Source of the DNA: Hafnia alvei
GTDB taxonomy: Bacteria > Pseudomonadota > Gammaproteobacteria > Enterobacterales > Enterobacteriaceae
Direction: 5' to 3'
Assembly (NCBI RefSeq): GCF_900095695.1
Contig: NZ_FMIQ01000053.1
Location: 1-33,170, forward strand
Length of the DNA: 33,170 bases
Part shown: one piece after another, positions 9,476 through 17,464 of the stretch
Layout of the letters: each line of letters starts with the position of its first letter
Numbering within the stretch: position 1 is the first letter of the stretch
Translations under genes and position numbers: made by a program
Notes under the pieces: model-generated
What the model saw: only the letters and a program-made list of their open reading frames with translations
Databases searched by the model: none
What the model was told of the DNA's origin: nothing

Positions 9476-10177
9476 TTACGGTTTCTTCGGGGCTTTTTCC
9501 AATGTGTCAGGACTGTTGGTGGTAGAATCATCATCGTTTTGATCGTCAGGATCTTCTTCCACCGGCGTATTGGCCGTCAGTAAATAGGTTGATTGTTGCC
9601 AACGTGAACGACGCGTTTGCAGCAGTGAGCGCGCCAAGATAATGCCAATCGCCAGCGACAGTAACATCATCAGACGCAGCAGGTTCGTGGTGTTATCCAC
9701 CTGCTGAGATTCCGTGGCTAACACATGCGTATCCAGCGTTAAGCGTAGAAAGCCAATTGGGCCATCCTTAGCTTTAATCATTTGCACGATTTGATGATTG
9801 AAATAGCTACCAGCGCGTTTTCCATCTAGCGCCAACCTGTCACGAACGGCCACCTTTTCGCCGGAGCGAGCGATCATGGTGCCATCAACGTCATACACAC
9901 TGGCGTCTAAAATACGACTATGCTCTGTCAGTCGATTCAGTATCTGAGTAATTTTCTCGCTGTCAGGATCGTCATTGCCGGTATTCATCAATGGGATGAG
10001 GCGATCGGAAACCTGTTCGGCCAGCGTTTGTGCCAGTTCTTCAACCTGCTCAGAACGCGCCATTTGGTGGCTCAAACTGAAATAGGATGCTCCCTGCATC
10101 AAAAGCACCAATAAGGCCAAACAAATCAGCACAATAGCGGTGCGGTGCAGCCTGAATTTAATTTTAGCCTTAACCAT
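9476..10177 (-). CDS. ytjB: Inner-membrane protein YtjB (Smp family)
   Basis: Smp/AhpA-type membrane protein of unknown function, encoded divergently from serB as in E. coli. It is 233 residues, against 214 in E. coli. TM1 is at about 13-32 and TM2 at about 165-185. Between them is a periplasmic region with the conserved EHSRILDASVYD, ARSGEKVAVRDRLALDGK and LTLDTHVLATESQQVDNTTN segments. The cytoplasmic tail is longer than in E. coli and very acidic (EEDPDDQNDDDS), followed by a Lys/Pro end. The start ATG at 10177 follows a spacer of about 110 bp shared with serB. Confidence 0.95.
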   Translation of the reverse strand: MVKAKIKFRLHRTAIVLICLALLVLLMQGASYFSLSHQMARSEQVEELAQTLAEQVSDRLIPLMNTGNDDPDSEKITQILNRLTEHSRILDASVYDVDGTMIARSGEKVAVRDRLALDGKRAGSYFNHQIVQMIKAKDGPIGFLRLTLDTHVLATESQQVDNTTNLLRLMMLLSLAIGIILARSLLQTRRSRWQQSTYLLTANTPVEEDPDDQNDDDSTTNSPDTLEKAPKKP

Positions 10178-10288
10178 AGCTTGCCCTATAAGACGTTTAT
10201 CACTTTATGTTGCCAGAAGCCTTACCGATAGGATAGCTTGATGCTCGGTTTTGTGGTGGCAAATGAAGTCTTCCAAGGAGTAGTTGTT

Positions 10289-11266
10289 ATGCCAAACAGT
10301 CTGACTTATTGCGATTTGCCAGCAGAAATTTATCGCTGGCCGGGTTTACCCCTTTCTCTCAGCGGCGACGAAGTCATGCCGTTAGATTATCGCGCAGGTC
10401 ATACCGGATGGCTTCTTTATGGACGCAATCTGGATAAGACCGCGTTATGTGCCTTCCAGCGCCGCCTTGGTGCTGCCATGGTGGTGGTGACCGCATGGTG
10501 TATTGAAGATTATCAGGTGATCCGTTTAGCGGGAAACCTGCCAACGCGTGCGAAAAAGCTGGCCGATGAGCAGGGGCTGGATATTGCTACGCTGGGTAAA
10601 ATTCCGCATCTTCGCACACCCGGTTTGTTGGTTATGGACATGGACTCCACCGCGATCCAAATTGAATGTATTGATGAAATTGCTAAGCTGGCCGGTGTGG
10701 GTGAAGAGGTTTCTGAGGTTACCGAGCGTGCGATGCGCGGCGAGTTAGACTTTAAAGCCAGCCTGCGTGAGCGTGTCGGTAAGCTGAAAGATACCGATGT
10801 TTCGGTACTAGAAACGGTGCGCTCTTCGCTGCCGCTGATGCCCGGTTTGACGAGTTTAGTGCGTAAGCTTCAATCGTTAGATTGGCATGTGGCCATTGCC
10901 TCCGGTGGTTTTACCTATTTTGCCGATCACCTGCGCGATCGTTTTGACTTGGTGGATGCGGTCTCCAATCATCTGGAAGTTAAGGATGGTAAACTGACGG
11001 GTAAAGTGATCGGCCCGATTGTAGACGCTCAGTACAAGGCTGAAACTCTGATAAAACTCGCCGAGAAATTGGAGATCCCGCTATCGCAAACCGTTGCGAT
11101 TGGCGATGGTGCCAACGATTTAAAAATGATTCAGGCGGCGGGATTAGGCGTGGCGTTTCATGCGAAGCCGAAAGTTTATGCTCAGGCCTCGGTGGCTATT
11201 CGTCATGCTGATTTGATGGGCGTGCTGTGCGTGCTGAGTGCAAGTTTGAAGCACGAAGAGCGGTAA
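10289..11266 (+). CDS. serB: Phosphoserine phosphatase SerB
   Basis: HAD-family enzyme for the last step of serine synthesis, phosphoserine to serine. The ATG at 10289 has AAGGAG 8 nt upstream and gives 325 residues (E. coli 322); an in-frame ATG at 10238 lacks homology. The nucleophile and acid are D117 and D119 in MDMDSTAIQ. SGGF (about 205-208) and GDGANDLKM (272-280) are HAD motifs II and III. The N-terminal regulatory region (about 1-105) is conserved (LPLSLSGDEVMPLDY). Confidence 0.97.
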   Translation: MPNSLTYCDLPAEIYRWPGLPLSLSGDEVMPLDYRAGHTGWLLYGRNLDKTALCAFQRRLGAAMVVVTAWCIEDYQVIRLAGNLPTRAKKLADEQGLDIATLGKIPHLRTPGLLVMDMDSTAIQIECIDEIAKLAGVGEEVSEVTERAMRGELDFKASLRERVGKLKDTDVSVLETVRSSLPLMPGLTSLVRKLQSLDWHVAIASGGFTYFADHLRDRFDLVDAVSNHLEVKDGKLTGKVIGPIVDAQYKAETLIKLAEKLEIPLSQTVAIGDGANDLKMIQAAGLGVAFHAKPKVYAQASVAIRHADLMGVLCVLSASLKHEER

Positions 11267-11281
11267 TTTTCCTCTCTTCCA

Positions 11282-11347
11282 GTCTCCCCCTTGTTAGGGG
11301 GAGACGCATGCGGTGTGTTTTCTCCTTTCTCTTTTATGCAAAGGAGA
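11282..11347. other. Two hairpins between serB and radA
   Basis: The first is a perfect 9-bp stem (11282-11290 with 11297-11305, loop TTGTTA). The second is an 8-bp stem (11321-11328 with 11340-11347, 11-nt loop). Neither is followed by a proper T-run, though GTTTTC follows the first. They may slow or process the serB transcript. The spacer of about 183 bp, with a LexA-box candidate downstream, suggests radA has its own promoter. Confidence 0.5.
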
Positions 11348-11363
11348 GAGTCATTACCCTAAA

Positions 11364-11383
11364 GTCTGTATAAAAAAACAGTA
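11364..11383. promoter_or_regulatory. Candidate LexA (SOS) box upstream of radA
   Basis: CTGT (11366-11369), eight A/T bases, then ACAG (11378-11381) is the exact CTGT-N8-ACAG architecture. By my alignment 15 of 20 positions match the E. coli SOS-box consensus. It lies about 70 bp before the radA GTG. A TAGAAT at 11403-11408 could be a -10, which would put the box at or upstream of the -35. Regulation is inferred. Confidence 0.6.
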
Positions 11384-11449
11384 ATATTCGCCCATATCCT
11401 GTTAGAATTCCCCTATCAATTTGTGACTAAAACCGTTCTAGGAGTCTCC

Positions 11450-12832
11450 GTGGCGAAAGCAATTAAACGAGCCTTTGTCTGCAACGAATGTGGTGCTGAT
11501 TACCCGCGTTGGCAGGGGCAGTGCAGCGCCTGTCAGGCGTGGAATAGCATTACTGAAGTACGCTTGGCGGCTTCGCCTGCGGTGGCGCGCGCAGAACGGT
11601 TGTCTGGTTATGCGGGCGATGCCGGCGTTAGCAAAGTTCAAAAGCTCTCGGATATCAGCCTTGAGGCGTTGCCACGCTTTTCAACCGGATTTGCTGAGTT
11701 TGACCGGGTATTAGGCGGCGGCGTGGTACCGGGCAGTGCGATTCTGATCGGTGGTAACCCCGGCGCGGGGAAAAGTACGTTGCTGCTGCAAACCCTGTGC
11801 AAATTGTCTCAGCAAATGAAAACGCTGTATGTCACCGGAGAAGAGTCGTTGCAGCAGGTTGCGATGCGAGCGCACCGTTTGGGGCTGCCCACCGATGGCT
11901 TGAATATGCTGTCAGAAACCAGCATTGAACAAATTTGCCTGATCGCGGAACAAGAGCAGCCGAAGCTGATGGTTATCGACTCCATTCAGGTGATGCACAT
12001 GGCAGACATTCAATCGTCGCCGGGCAGCGTGGCGCAGGTACGTGAAACGGCGGCGTATTTGACCCGTTTTGCGAAAACGCGCGGTGTGGCTATTGTGATG
12101 GTGGGCCATGTAACCAAAGATGGCTCGCTGGCAGGGCCGAAAGTGCTGGAACACTGTATCGACTGCTCCGTGCTGTTGGATGGGGATGCTGACTCGCGTT
12201 TTCGTACTCTGCGCAGTCATAAAAACCGTTTTGGCGCCGTGAATGAGCTGGGCGTGTTTGCCATGACAGAGCAGGGGCTGCGTGAAGTGAGCAACCCTTC
12301 AGCAATCTTCCTGAGCCGTGGCGAAGAGATTACCTCCGGCAGCTCTGTGATGGTGGTGTGGGAAGGTACGCGCCCGCTGTTGGTTGAAATTCAGGCGTTG
12401 GTGGATACCTCAATGATGTCAAATCCTCGCCGTGTTGCTGTGGGACTAGAGCAAAACCGTTTAGCGATTTTACTGGCGGTGTTGCATCGTCATGGTGGCT
12501 TGCAGATGGCGGATCAGGACGTTTTCGTCAACGTGGTGGGTGGGGTGAAAGTGACGGAAACCGGCGCAGACCTAGCGCTGTTGATGTCTTTAGTCTCTAG
12601 CCTGCGCGATCGTCCGTTGCCGCAAGATTTAGTGGTATTTGGTGAAGTGGGGCTGGCGGGAGAAGTTCGTCCGGTGACCAGCGGCCAGGAGCGTATTTCT
12701 GAAGCGGCAAAACATGGCTTTAAACGCGCCATCGTTCCTCATGCCAATATGCCGAAAAAACCGTTGCCGAATATGCAGGTCTTTGGGGTGAAAAAGCTGT
12801 CCGATGCTTTGGATGTCTTGCAAGATTTATGA
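11450..12832 (+). CDS. radA: DNA repair/recombination protein RadA (Sms)
   Basis: RecA-like, DnaB-type branch-migration ATPase that processes recombination intermediates. The GTG at 11450, with TAGGAG 5 nt upstream, gives 460 residues, identical in length to E. coli. The zinc finger has C11, C14, C25 and C28. Walker A is GGNPGAGKST (101-110) and the RadA signature KNRFG is at 258-262. The Lon-protease-like C-terminal domain (about 285-460) contains DVFVNVVGG and GEVGLAGEVRPV. In E. coli it is cotranscribed with serB; here a wider spacer with a LexA-box candidate lies between. Confidence 0.98.
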   Translation: MAKAIKRAFVCNECGADYPRWQGQCSACQAWNSITEVRLAASPAVARAERLSGYAGDAGVSKVQKLSDISLEALPRFSTGFAEFDRVLGGGVVPGSAILIGGNPGAGKSTLLLQTLCKLSQQMKTLYVTGEESLQQVAMRAHRLGLPTDGLNMLSETSIEQICLIAEQEQPKLMVIDSIQVMHMADIQSSPGSVAQVRETAAYLTRFAKTRGVAIVMVGHVTKDGSLAGPKVLEHCIDCSVLLDGDADSRFRTLRSHKNRFGAVNELGVFAMTEQGLREVSNPSAIFLSRGEEITSGSSVMVVWEGTRPLLVEIQALVDTSMMSNPRRVAVGLEQNRLAILLAVLHRHGGLQMADQDVFVNVVGGVKVTETGADLALLMSLVSSLRDRPLPQDLVVFGEVGLAGEVRPVTSGQERISEAAKHGFKRAIVPHANMPKKPLPNMQVFGVKKLSDALDVLQDL

Positions 12833-12859
12833 TGATTACAGCGGCACTTGTGCTACTTT

Positions 12860-12877
12860 TGTTTAGTTAACTAAACC
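12860..12877. promoter_or_regulatory. Candidate NadR operator upstream of nadR
   Basis: TGTTTA, six bases, then TAAACC matches the NadR operator TGTTTA-N6-TAAACA at 11 of 12 fixed positions. The core 12861-12876 is a perfect 16-bp palindrome. It lies 42 bp before the nadR ATG in the 87-bp radA-nadR spacer, where it could allow autorepression. Confidence 0.55.
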
Positions 12878-12919
12878 CGTCATGTTGAATTGTTTTGGGT
12901 ATAAACAGGGGAAGCGCGA

Positions 12920-14161
12920 ATGTCGCAGTTTGATTATCTAAAAACCGCCATTAAGCAAAAAGGCTGCACGTTACAGCAGGTGGCGGACGCTAGCGGAATG
13001 ACCAAAGGCTACTTAAGCCAGCTGCTAAACGAGAAAATCAAAAGCCCGAGCGCACAAAAGCTTGAGGCGATTCACCGCTTCCTCGATATCGAATTCCCAC
13101 GCAAGGTTAAAAGCGTCGGCGTGGTGTTTGGGAAGTTCTATCCCCTGCACACGGGCCATATCTATCTTATACAACGCGCATGTAGCCAAGTTGATGAGCT
13201 GCATGTGATTTTGTGCCATGACGAACCCCGCGATCGTGAGCTGTTTGAAAATAGCGCGATGTCACAGCAGCCTACGGTAAGCGATCGACTTCGTTGGCTG
13301 TTGCAGACCTTCAAGTATCAAAAAAATATTCGCATTCACTCCTTTGATGAACAGGGGATCGAGCCTTATCCCCATGGCTGGAAAGTGTGGAGCGATGGCA
13401 TGAAGGCGTTTATGGCGGAAAACGGGATTACTCCGAGCGTGATTTACTCGGGTGATAGTCAAGATGCGCCGGTGTATCACGAGTTCTTTGGCATGGAAAC
13501 TTTGCTGATTGATCCTGAACGTTCGTTTATGAATATCAGCGGTGGGCAAATCCGTCACGATCCCTTTCGCTATTGGGACTATATTCCTACCGAAGTGAAA
13601 CCTTTCTTTGTCCGTACCGTGGCGATCCTCGGCGGTGAATCCAGCGGCAAATCGACGCTGGTGAATAAGCTGGCAAATATCTTTAATACCACCAGTGCTT
13701 GGGAATATGGCCGCGATTATGTCTTCTCACATCTTGGCGGCGATGAGATGGCGCTCCAATATTCTGACTATGACAAAATTGCCTTGGGCCACGCGCAATA
13801 TATTGATTTTGCGGTAAAGTATGCGAATAAAGTGGCTTTTATCGATACTGATTTTGTTACCACGCAGGCGTTTTGCAAAAAATATGAAGGGCGTGAACAC
13901 CCGTTTGTGCAGGCTCTGATCGATGAGTATCGCTTTGATCTGATTATTCTGTTGGAAAACAATACGCCGTGGGTGGCCGATGGCTTACGCAGTCTAGGAA
14001 GTTCGACAGAGCGCCGCGAATTTCAGGACTTGCTTGAGCAGATGCTGCGGAAAAATAATATGGAGTTTGTGCGCGTTGAATCCTCAGACTACGACGAGCG
14101 TTTTTTACGCTGCGTTGAGCTGGTGAAACAGATGTTGGGGGAGAGCGGTGAGCGCTCTTAG
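12920..14161 (+). CDS. nadR: Trifunctional NAD regulator/NMN adenylyltransferase/ribosylnicotinamide kinase NadR
   Basis: Represses NAD synthesis genes when NAD is high, phosphorylates nicotinamide riboside to NMN, and has weak NMN adenylyltransferase activity. It is 413 residues, against 410 in E. coli. An XRE-type HTH (about 6-58: TLQQVADASGMTKGYLSQLL) leads. The NMNAT domain follows, with GKFYPLHTGH (71-80) and ISGGQIR (206-212). The kinase domain has Walker A GGESSGKST (238-246) and a conserved SAWEYGRDYVF segment. The NMNAT middle part (about 170-200) is the least E. coli-like. A putative NadR box lies just upstream. Confidence 0.97.
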   Translation: MSQFDYLKTAIKQKGCTLQQVADASGMTKGYLSQLLNEKIKSPSAQKLEAIHRFLDIEFPRKVKSVGVVFGKFYPLHTGHIYLIQRACSQVDELHVILCHDEPRDRELFENSAMSQQPTVSDRLRWLLQTFKYQKNIRIHSFDEQGIEPYPHGWKVWSDGMKAFMAENGITPSVIYSGDSQDAPVYHEFFGMETLLIDPERSFMNISGGQIRHDPFRYWDYIPTEVKPFFVRTVAILGGESSGKSTLVNKLANIFNTTSAWEYGRDYVFSHLGGDEMALQYSDYDKIALGHAQYIDFAVKYANKVAFIDTDFVTTQAFCKKYEGREHPFVQALIDEYRFDLIILLENNTPWVADGLRSLGSSTERREFQDLLEQMLRKNNMEFVRVESSDYDERFLRCVELVKQMLGESGERS

Positions 14162-14607
14162 TCCGTTTAGGGGATAATGTCTGAGAGCCACATGACTTTA
14201 TTATGTGACTTATTGTTATTAAGTATGTGTTTCTCCGACAAGAAGTATTCTTTATTTGAATAACTTCGTTTTTTATATTTAAATTTATAATGTTTAAGTG
14301 ACATTATTCTGTGCCATCTATGGTTTGAATCTGTTTTGCGTTTTTTTCTCATTGATTAATATGATTTTTTTAATGCGCTTAATAACCTTATTTGTATTAT
14401 GTGTATTAACGACTTTATATAGACCAAAACATCTACGTTATTTCTCCTCTATTCCCTCGGCTTCTGCCCACTAACTAATTCAGCGGTGTGCTGTCATACA
14501 TCATATTGAAACGGTCCATTTTAATTAATTGAGTTTCTGTGTTTGAGCGTGTGCGGTGATTAAGCGCAGCACAATGCATTCAGAATGTTGATTTCTGGAG
14601 AGTCAGA
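14162..14607. other. AT-rich 446-bp spacer between nadR and the DUF3300 gene
   Basis: This spacer is far more AT-rich than its flanks, with long T and A runs, especially at 14210-14420. A weak inverted repeat (CACAT at 14189-14193 with ATGTG at 14203-14207) lies just after nadR and might act in termination. A 61-codon minus-strand frame at 14167-14352 has a Lys/Asn/Ser composition that simply reflects the AT content. I see no supported gene. The stretch presumably holds the promoter of the downstream gene and may mark one edge of an acquired segment. Confidence 0.6.
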
Positions 14608-16299
14608 ATGAGTATGTCATTTAAACCGTCAGTGATTGCGCTGCTTTGTGGAGTGGGTGCGGTTGCCGTCGCGGGTACAGTATTAGTGAAAAATGGGTAT
14701 ATTTCGTGGCAACAGCCTCAGGTAGCACAGACTCAGTCTGAAGTGCCTACGCCAGCTGCCGCTACCAAAACCTTTACCCAGCCGCAGCTCGATCAACTGG
14801 TCGCGCCAATCGCGCTTTATCCTGACCCCGTGCTGGCTCAAATTCTGATGGCTTCTACTTATCCCTCTAACGTTGTTCAGGCGGTTCTATGGTCGCGCGA
14901 CAATCCAAAGGTGCAGGGGGATTCAGCGGTTAAGCTGGTGGCGAATCAGCCTTGGGATCCTAGTGTGAAATCGTTAGTCGCATTGCCGCAACTTTTAGCA
15001 TTGATGGGACAAAATCCTGAGTGGGTGCAAAACTTAGGTGATGCCTTTTTACCTCAGCCTGATGACGTGATGGATACCGTGCAGAAATTGCGACAGGCGG
15101 CACAGAAGAATGGATCGCTGACCTCAAATGCTCAGCAGAAGGTGATTATTCAACCGGTTAACACTGCCGCACACGGTGTCTCTAGCAAACCAACGACCGT
15201 GGTGGCCTCCCAGCCACAAACTATCATTATTGAGCCTGCTAACCCGCAGGTTGTATACGTACCCAGCTACAACCCGAATGTGGTGTACGGCACTTGGGCT
15301 ACGCCCGCCTATCCGCCAGTATATCTACCGCCACCTCCGGGAGAGCAATTTACCAATGGTTTGGTTTCCGGTATCGGTTTTGGTGTCGGAGTGGCAACCA
15401 CCTATGCTCTGTTTAGTAGCCTTGATTGGCATGATGACGATCACCACCATGATGATGACCACCATCACGACGACGATCATCACCATGACGACGGGCATCA
15501 TGATGACGGCCACGGCGGGAATTACCATCAGGGTAATAACTACGTGAATAACAGTCATGTGAATATCAACGTTAATAACTATAACCATATTACCGGTGGG
15601 AACATCGGTGGGGCGACACAATGGCAGCATAATCCAGCTTATCGCGCCGGCGTGCCGTATCACGATCCGGCTACGTCGCAGCGATTCGTGTCCGGTGCAA
15701 CTCAGGCCAATATAGGCAGTAATTCGGCCAATAAAATTGATCTTAGTTCGCTGCATACGCAAGGTGGGACATCGCCGGTTTTATCAGGACAGACCCATTT
15801 ATCGGCTAGCCCAAACCTGATGTCCAGTGACCAGCGAGCTAACTTACATGGGGTTGATAGCGGGGCTACTCATATGACTCGTGCAGGCTTGCAGCGCCAA
15901 AATGCGGAATCTGTGCTGCATAATCGTACTGAATCATCAACGCCAGTACGCGCTCCTATAAATCAGCATGCTGCCGTAACCAGAAATGTCGCGGAACAGC
16001 GTGTTGAACATGTGAGTCAGCCTAATACTCAGCATGTTAACGCCCAGCAAAACCATATGTTGCAGAATGATTTTCAGCAGCAAGCTCGGCAGCAACCAGC
16101 TCGACAAGAAATAGTGCCGCGATTTAATCAGCAGCACGAGAATCTTTTCAGCGGTAACGCAGGTGGGGCGCCGAATTGGCATCCGCAGCAAGAACGTGGA
16201 AATCAAGGTCGCCCCATGATGCGCAGCCTGCCGGAACATAGCGTACCGGCGCATCTGATATTACCAGAACATAATAATTTGCAGGTGCATCAGCGCTAA
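14608..16299 (+). CDS. Exported DUF3300 family protein with His/Asp-rich tract
   Basis: DUF3300 protein of unknown function, 563 residues. An N-terminal hydrophobic segment (about 8-27) is a signal peptide or anchor. The DUF3300 domain (about 55-265) shows APIALYPDPVLAQILMASTYP, VVQAVLW, QPWDPSVKSLVALPQLL, then VVYVPSYNPNVVYGTW and a PVYLPPPPG stretch. A short Gly-rich hydrophobic segment (about 250-270) follows. Residues about 275-304 are almost pure His and Asp (HDDDHHHDDD repeats), a likely metal-binding tract. The remainder to the C-terminus is Asn/Gln/His-rich and low in hydrophobics, so probably disordered. The ATG at 14608 has GGAG 7 nt upstream; a second ATG is at 14614. It lies in the accessory block. 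Confidence 0.85.
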   Translation: MSMSFKPSVIALLCGVGAVAVAGTVLVKNGYISWQQPQVAQTQSEVPTPAAATKTFTQPQLDQLVAPIALYPDPVLAQILMASTYPSNVVQAVLWSRDNPKVQGDSAVKLVANQPWDPSVKSLVALPQLLALMGQNPEWVQNLGDAFLPQPDDVMDTVQKLRQAAQKNGSLTSNAQQKVIIQPVNTAAHGVSSKPTTVVASQPQTIIIEPANPQVVYVPSYNPNVVYGTWATPAYPPVYLPPPPGEQFTNGLVSGIGFGVGVATTYALFSSLDWHDDDHHHDDDHHHDDDHHHDDGHHDDGHGGNYHQGNNYVNNSHVNINVNNYNHITGGNIGGATQWQHNPAYRAGVPYHDPATSQRFVSGATQANIGSNSANKIDLSSLHTQGGTSPVLSGQTHLSASPNLMSSDQRANLHGVDSGATHMTRAGLQRQNAESVLHNRTESSTPVRAPINQHAAVTRNVAEQRVEHVSQPNTQHVNAQQNHMLQNDFQQQARQQPARQEIVPRFNQQHENLFSGNAGGAPNWHPQQERGNQGRPMMRSLPEHSVPAHLILPEHNNLQVHQR

Positions 16300-16307
16300 A
16301 GAGTACG

Positions 16308-16335
16308 TCAAGCCTCTCCGTGGGGAGAGGCTTGA
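16308..16335. terminator. 12-bp hairpin between convergent DUF3300 and oxidoreductase genes
   Basis: A perfect 12-bp stem (16308-16319 with 16324-16335, 4-nt loop) fills most of the 45-bp gap between two convergent stops. It lacks a T-run on either side, so it may be a weak terminator or an RNA-stabilising 3' end. Confidence 0.6.
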
Positions 16336-16344
16336 TACTGTGAA

Positions 16345-17346
16345 TTAAAACTCAATCACCATCTTGCCACGCATTCGGCCTTCGGCAACTTTGCTATGCG
16401 CCTTTTCCAAGTTTTCGATAGTGAAACCGTGCAGCGTATCGCTGAGCGTGCCCTGCAATTTGCTCTCATCGACTAACTTAGCCACCTGCTGAAGAATTTT
16501 GCCTTGTTCAGCAATATCTGGCGTATTGAACATGCTGCGGGTGTACATGAATTCCCAATGCAGAGCCGCGCTTTTCATTTTTAAAGCAGATTGATCCAGC
16601 GGCTGGCTGTTTTCTACGATGGTACAGATTTGTCCTTGTGGGGCGATTAAGTCGCAGATCGCGGCCCAGTGTCCGTCGGTATCATTCAAACAGAAGATGT
16701 AATCGACCTGTTTGATATCGTGCTTGGCAAGCTCACCTTTTAGGTCATGCCAGTCAACGGTGAGATCGGCACCGCGATCTCGACACCATTGCGCAGACGA
16801 AGCATTTGAGGCCGTCGCAATCACTTTTACTTTTGCGTTTAATGCGGCAAGTGAAATCGCCAATGAACCGACGCCGCCAGCACCGCCGATGATCAACAAC
16901 GTTTTGTCGGCGCCAGCATCTTGAACTTTCAGGCGTTCGAATAAGCCTTCCCAAGCCGTTAGCGTGGTTAATGGCATGGCTGCGGCCTGCGCCCAGTTCA
17001 TGCTTTGAGGCTTATGTGAAACGATCCGCGAGTCGATCAGCTGCTGAGTGCTGTTACTGCCTGAGCGAGTTATGTCACCCGCGTACCAAACTTCATCTCC
17101 TACCTTGAATCCAGTGGCCTTGCTTCCAACGGCTAGCACCACGCCGCTGGCGTCCCAGCCTAATACACGCGGCTGCTCCAAACCGTTTTTAATCAGGCTT
17201 TCACGCACTTTAGTATCAACTGGATTAATCGAGACGGCTTTAATATCGACCAGCAAATCGTAATCAGCTGGAGCGGAGATTTGTGGGTGAATAACGGTGA
17301 ATTCTTTCGGGTTAGAAGGATCGACGGCGATAGCGGTAATAGTCAT
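16345..17346 (-). CDS. MDR-family (zinc-type alcohol dehydrogenase-like) oxidoreductase
   Basis: Medium-chain dehydrogenase/reductase of the quinone-oxidoreductase-like 'zinc-binding alcohol dehydrogenase family', probably NADPH-dependent; the substrate is unknown. The ATG at 17346 has GGAG 7 nt upstream and gives 333 residues. The N-terminal GroES-like domain contains VSINPVDTKVRE and VLGWDASGVV. The Rossmann dinucleotide motif is GGAGGVGS (154-161). The cysteine/histidine ligands of true zinc alcohol dehydrogenases are absent, so catalytic zinc is unlikely. It is transcribed divergently from the adjacent LysR gene, which probably regulates it. Confidence 0.85.
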   Translation of the reverse strand: MTITAIAVDPSNPKEFTVIHPQISAPADYDLLVDIKAVSINPVDTKVRESLIKNGLEQPRVLGWDASGVVLAVGSKATGFKVGDEVWYAGDITRSGSNSTQQLIDSRIVSHKPQSMNWAQAAAMPLTTLTAWEGLFERLKVQDAGADKTLLIIGGAGGVGSLAISLAALNAKVKVIATASNASSAQWCRDRGADLTVDWHDLKGELAKHDIKQVDYIFCLNDTDGHWAAICDLIAPQGQICTIVENSQPLDQSALKMKSAALHWEFMYTRSMFNTPDIAEQGKILQQVAKLVDESKLQGTLSDTLHGFTIENLEKAHSKVAEGRMRGKMVIEF

Positions 17347-17464
17347 GGTCAAGCTCCAAAAGTAGAAACTGCGTTGAATAAAGTTAGTGTAGTCGAGCTG
17401 TTTTCCGATGATAAGATGGACAATTATTAATGCAGTGTTCTTTTGTGACGAACAATGAGGCGAG

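Noticed and set aside
14167-14352. 61-codon minus-strand frame in the AT-rich spacer
   Set aside because: Its Lys/Asn/Ser/Tyr composition is what AT-rich DNA gives by chance; no ribosome-binding site or family motif was seen.
15325-15762. 145-codon antisense frame in the DUF3300 gene
   Set aside because: Its Met/Val/Ile runs are the mirror of the His/Asp codon repeats of the real gene.
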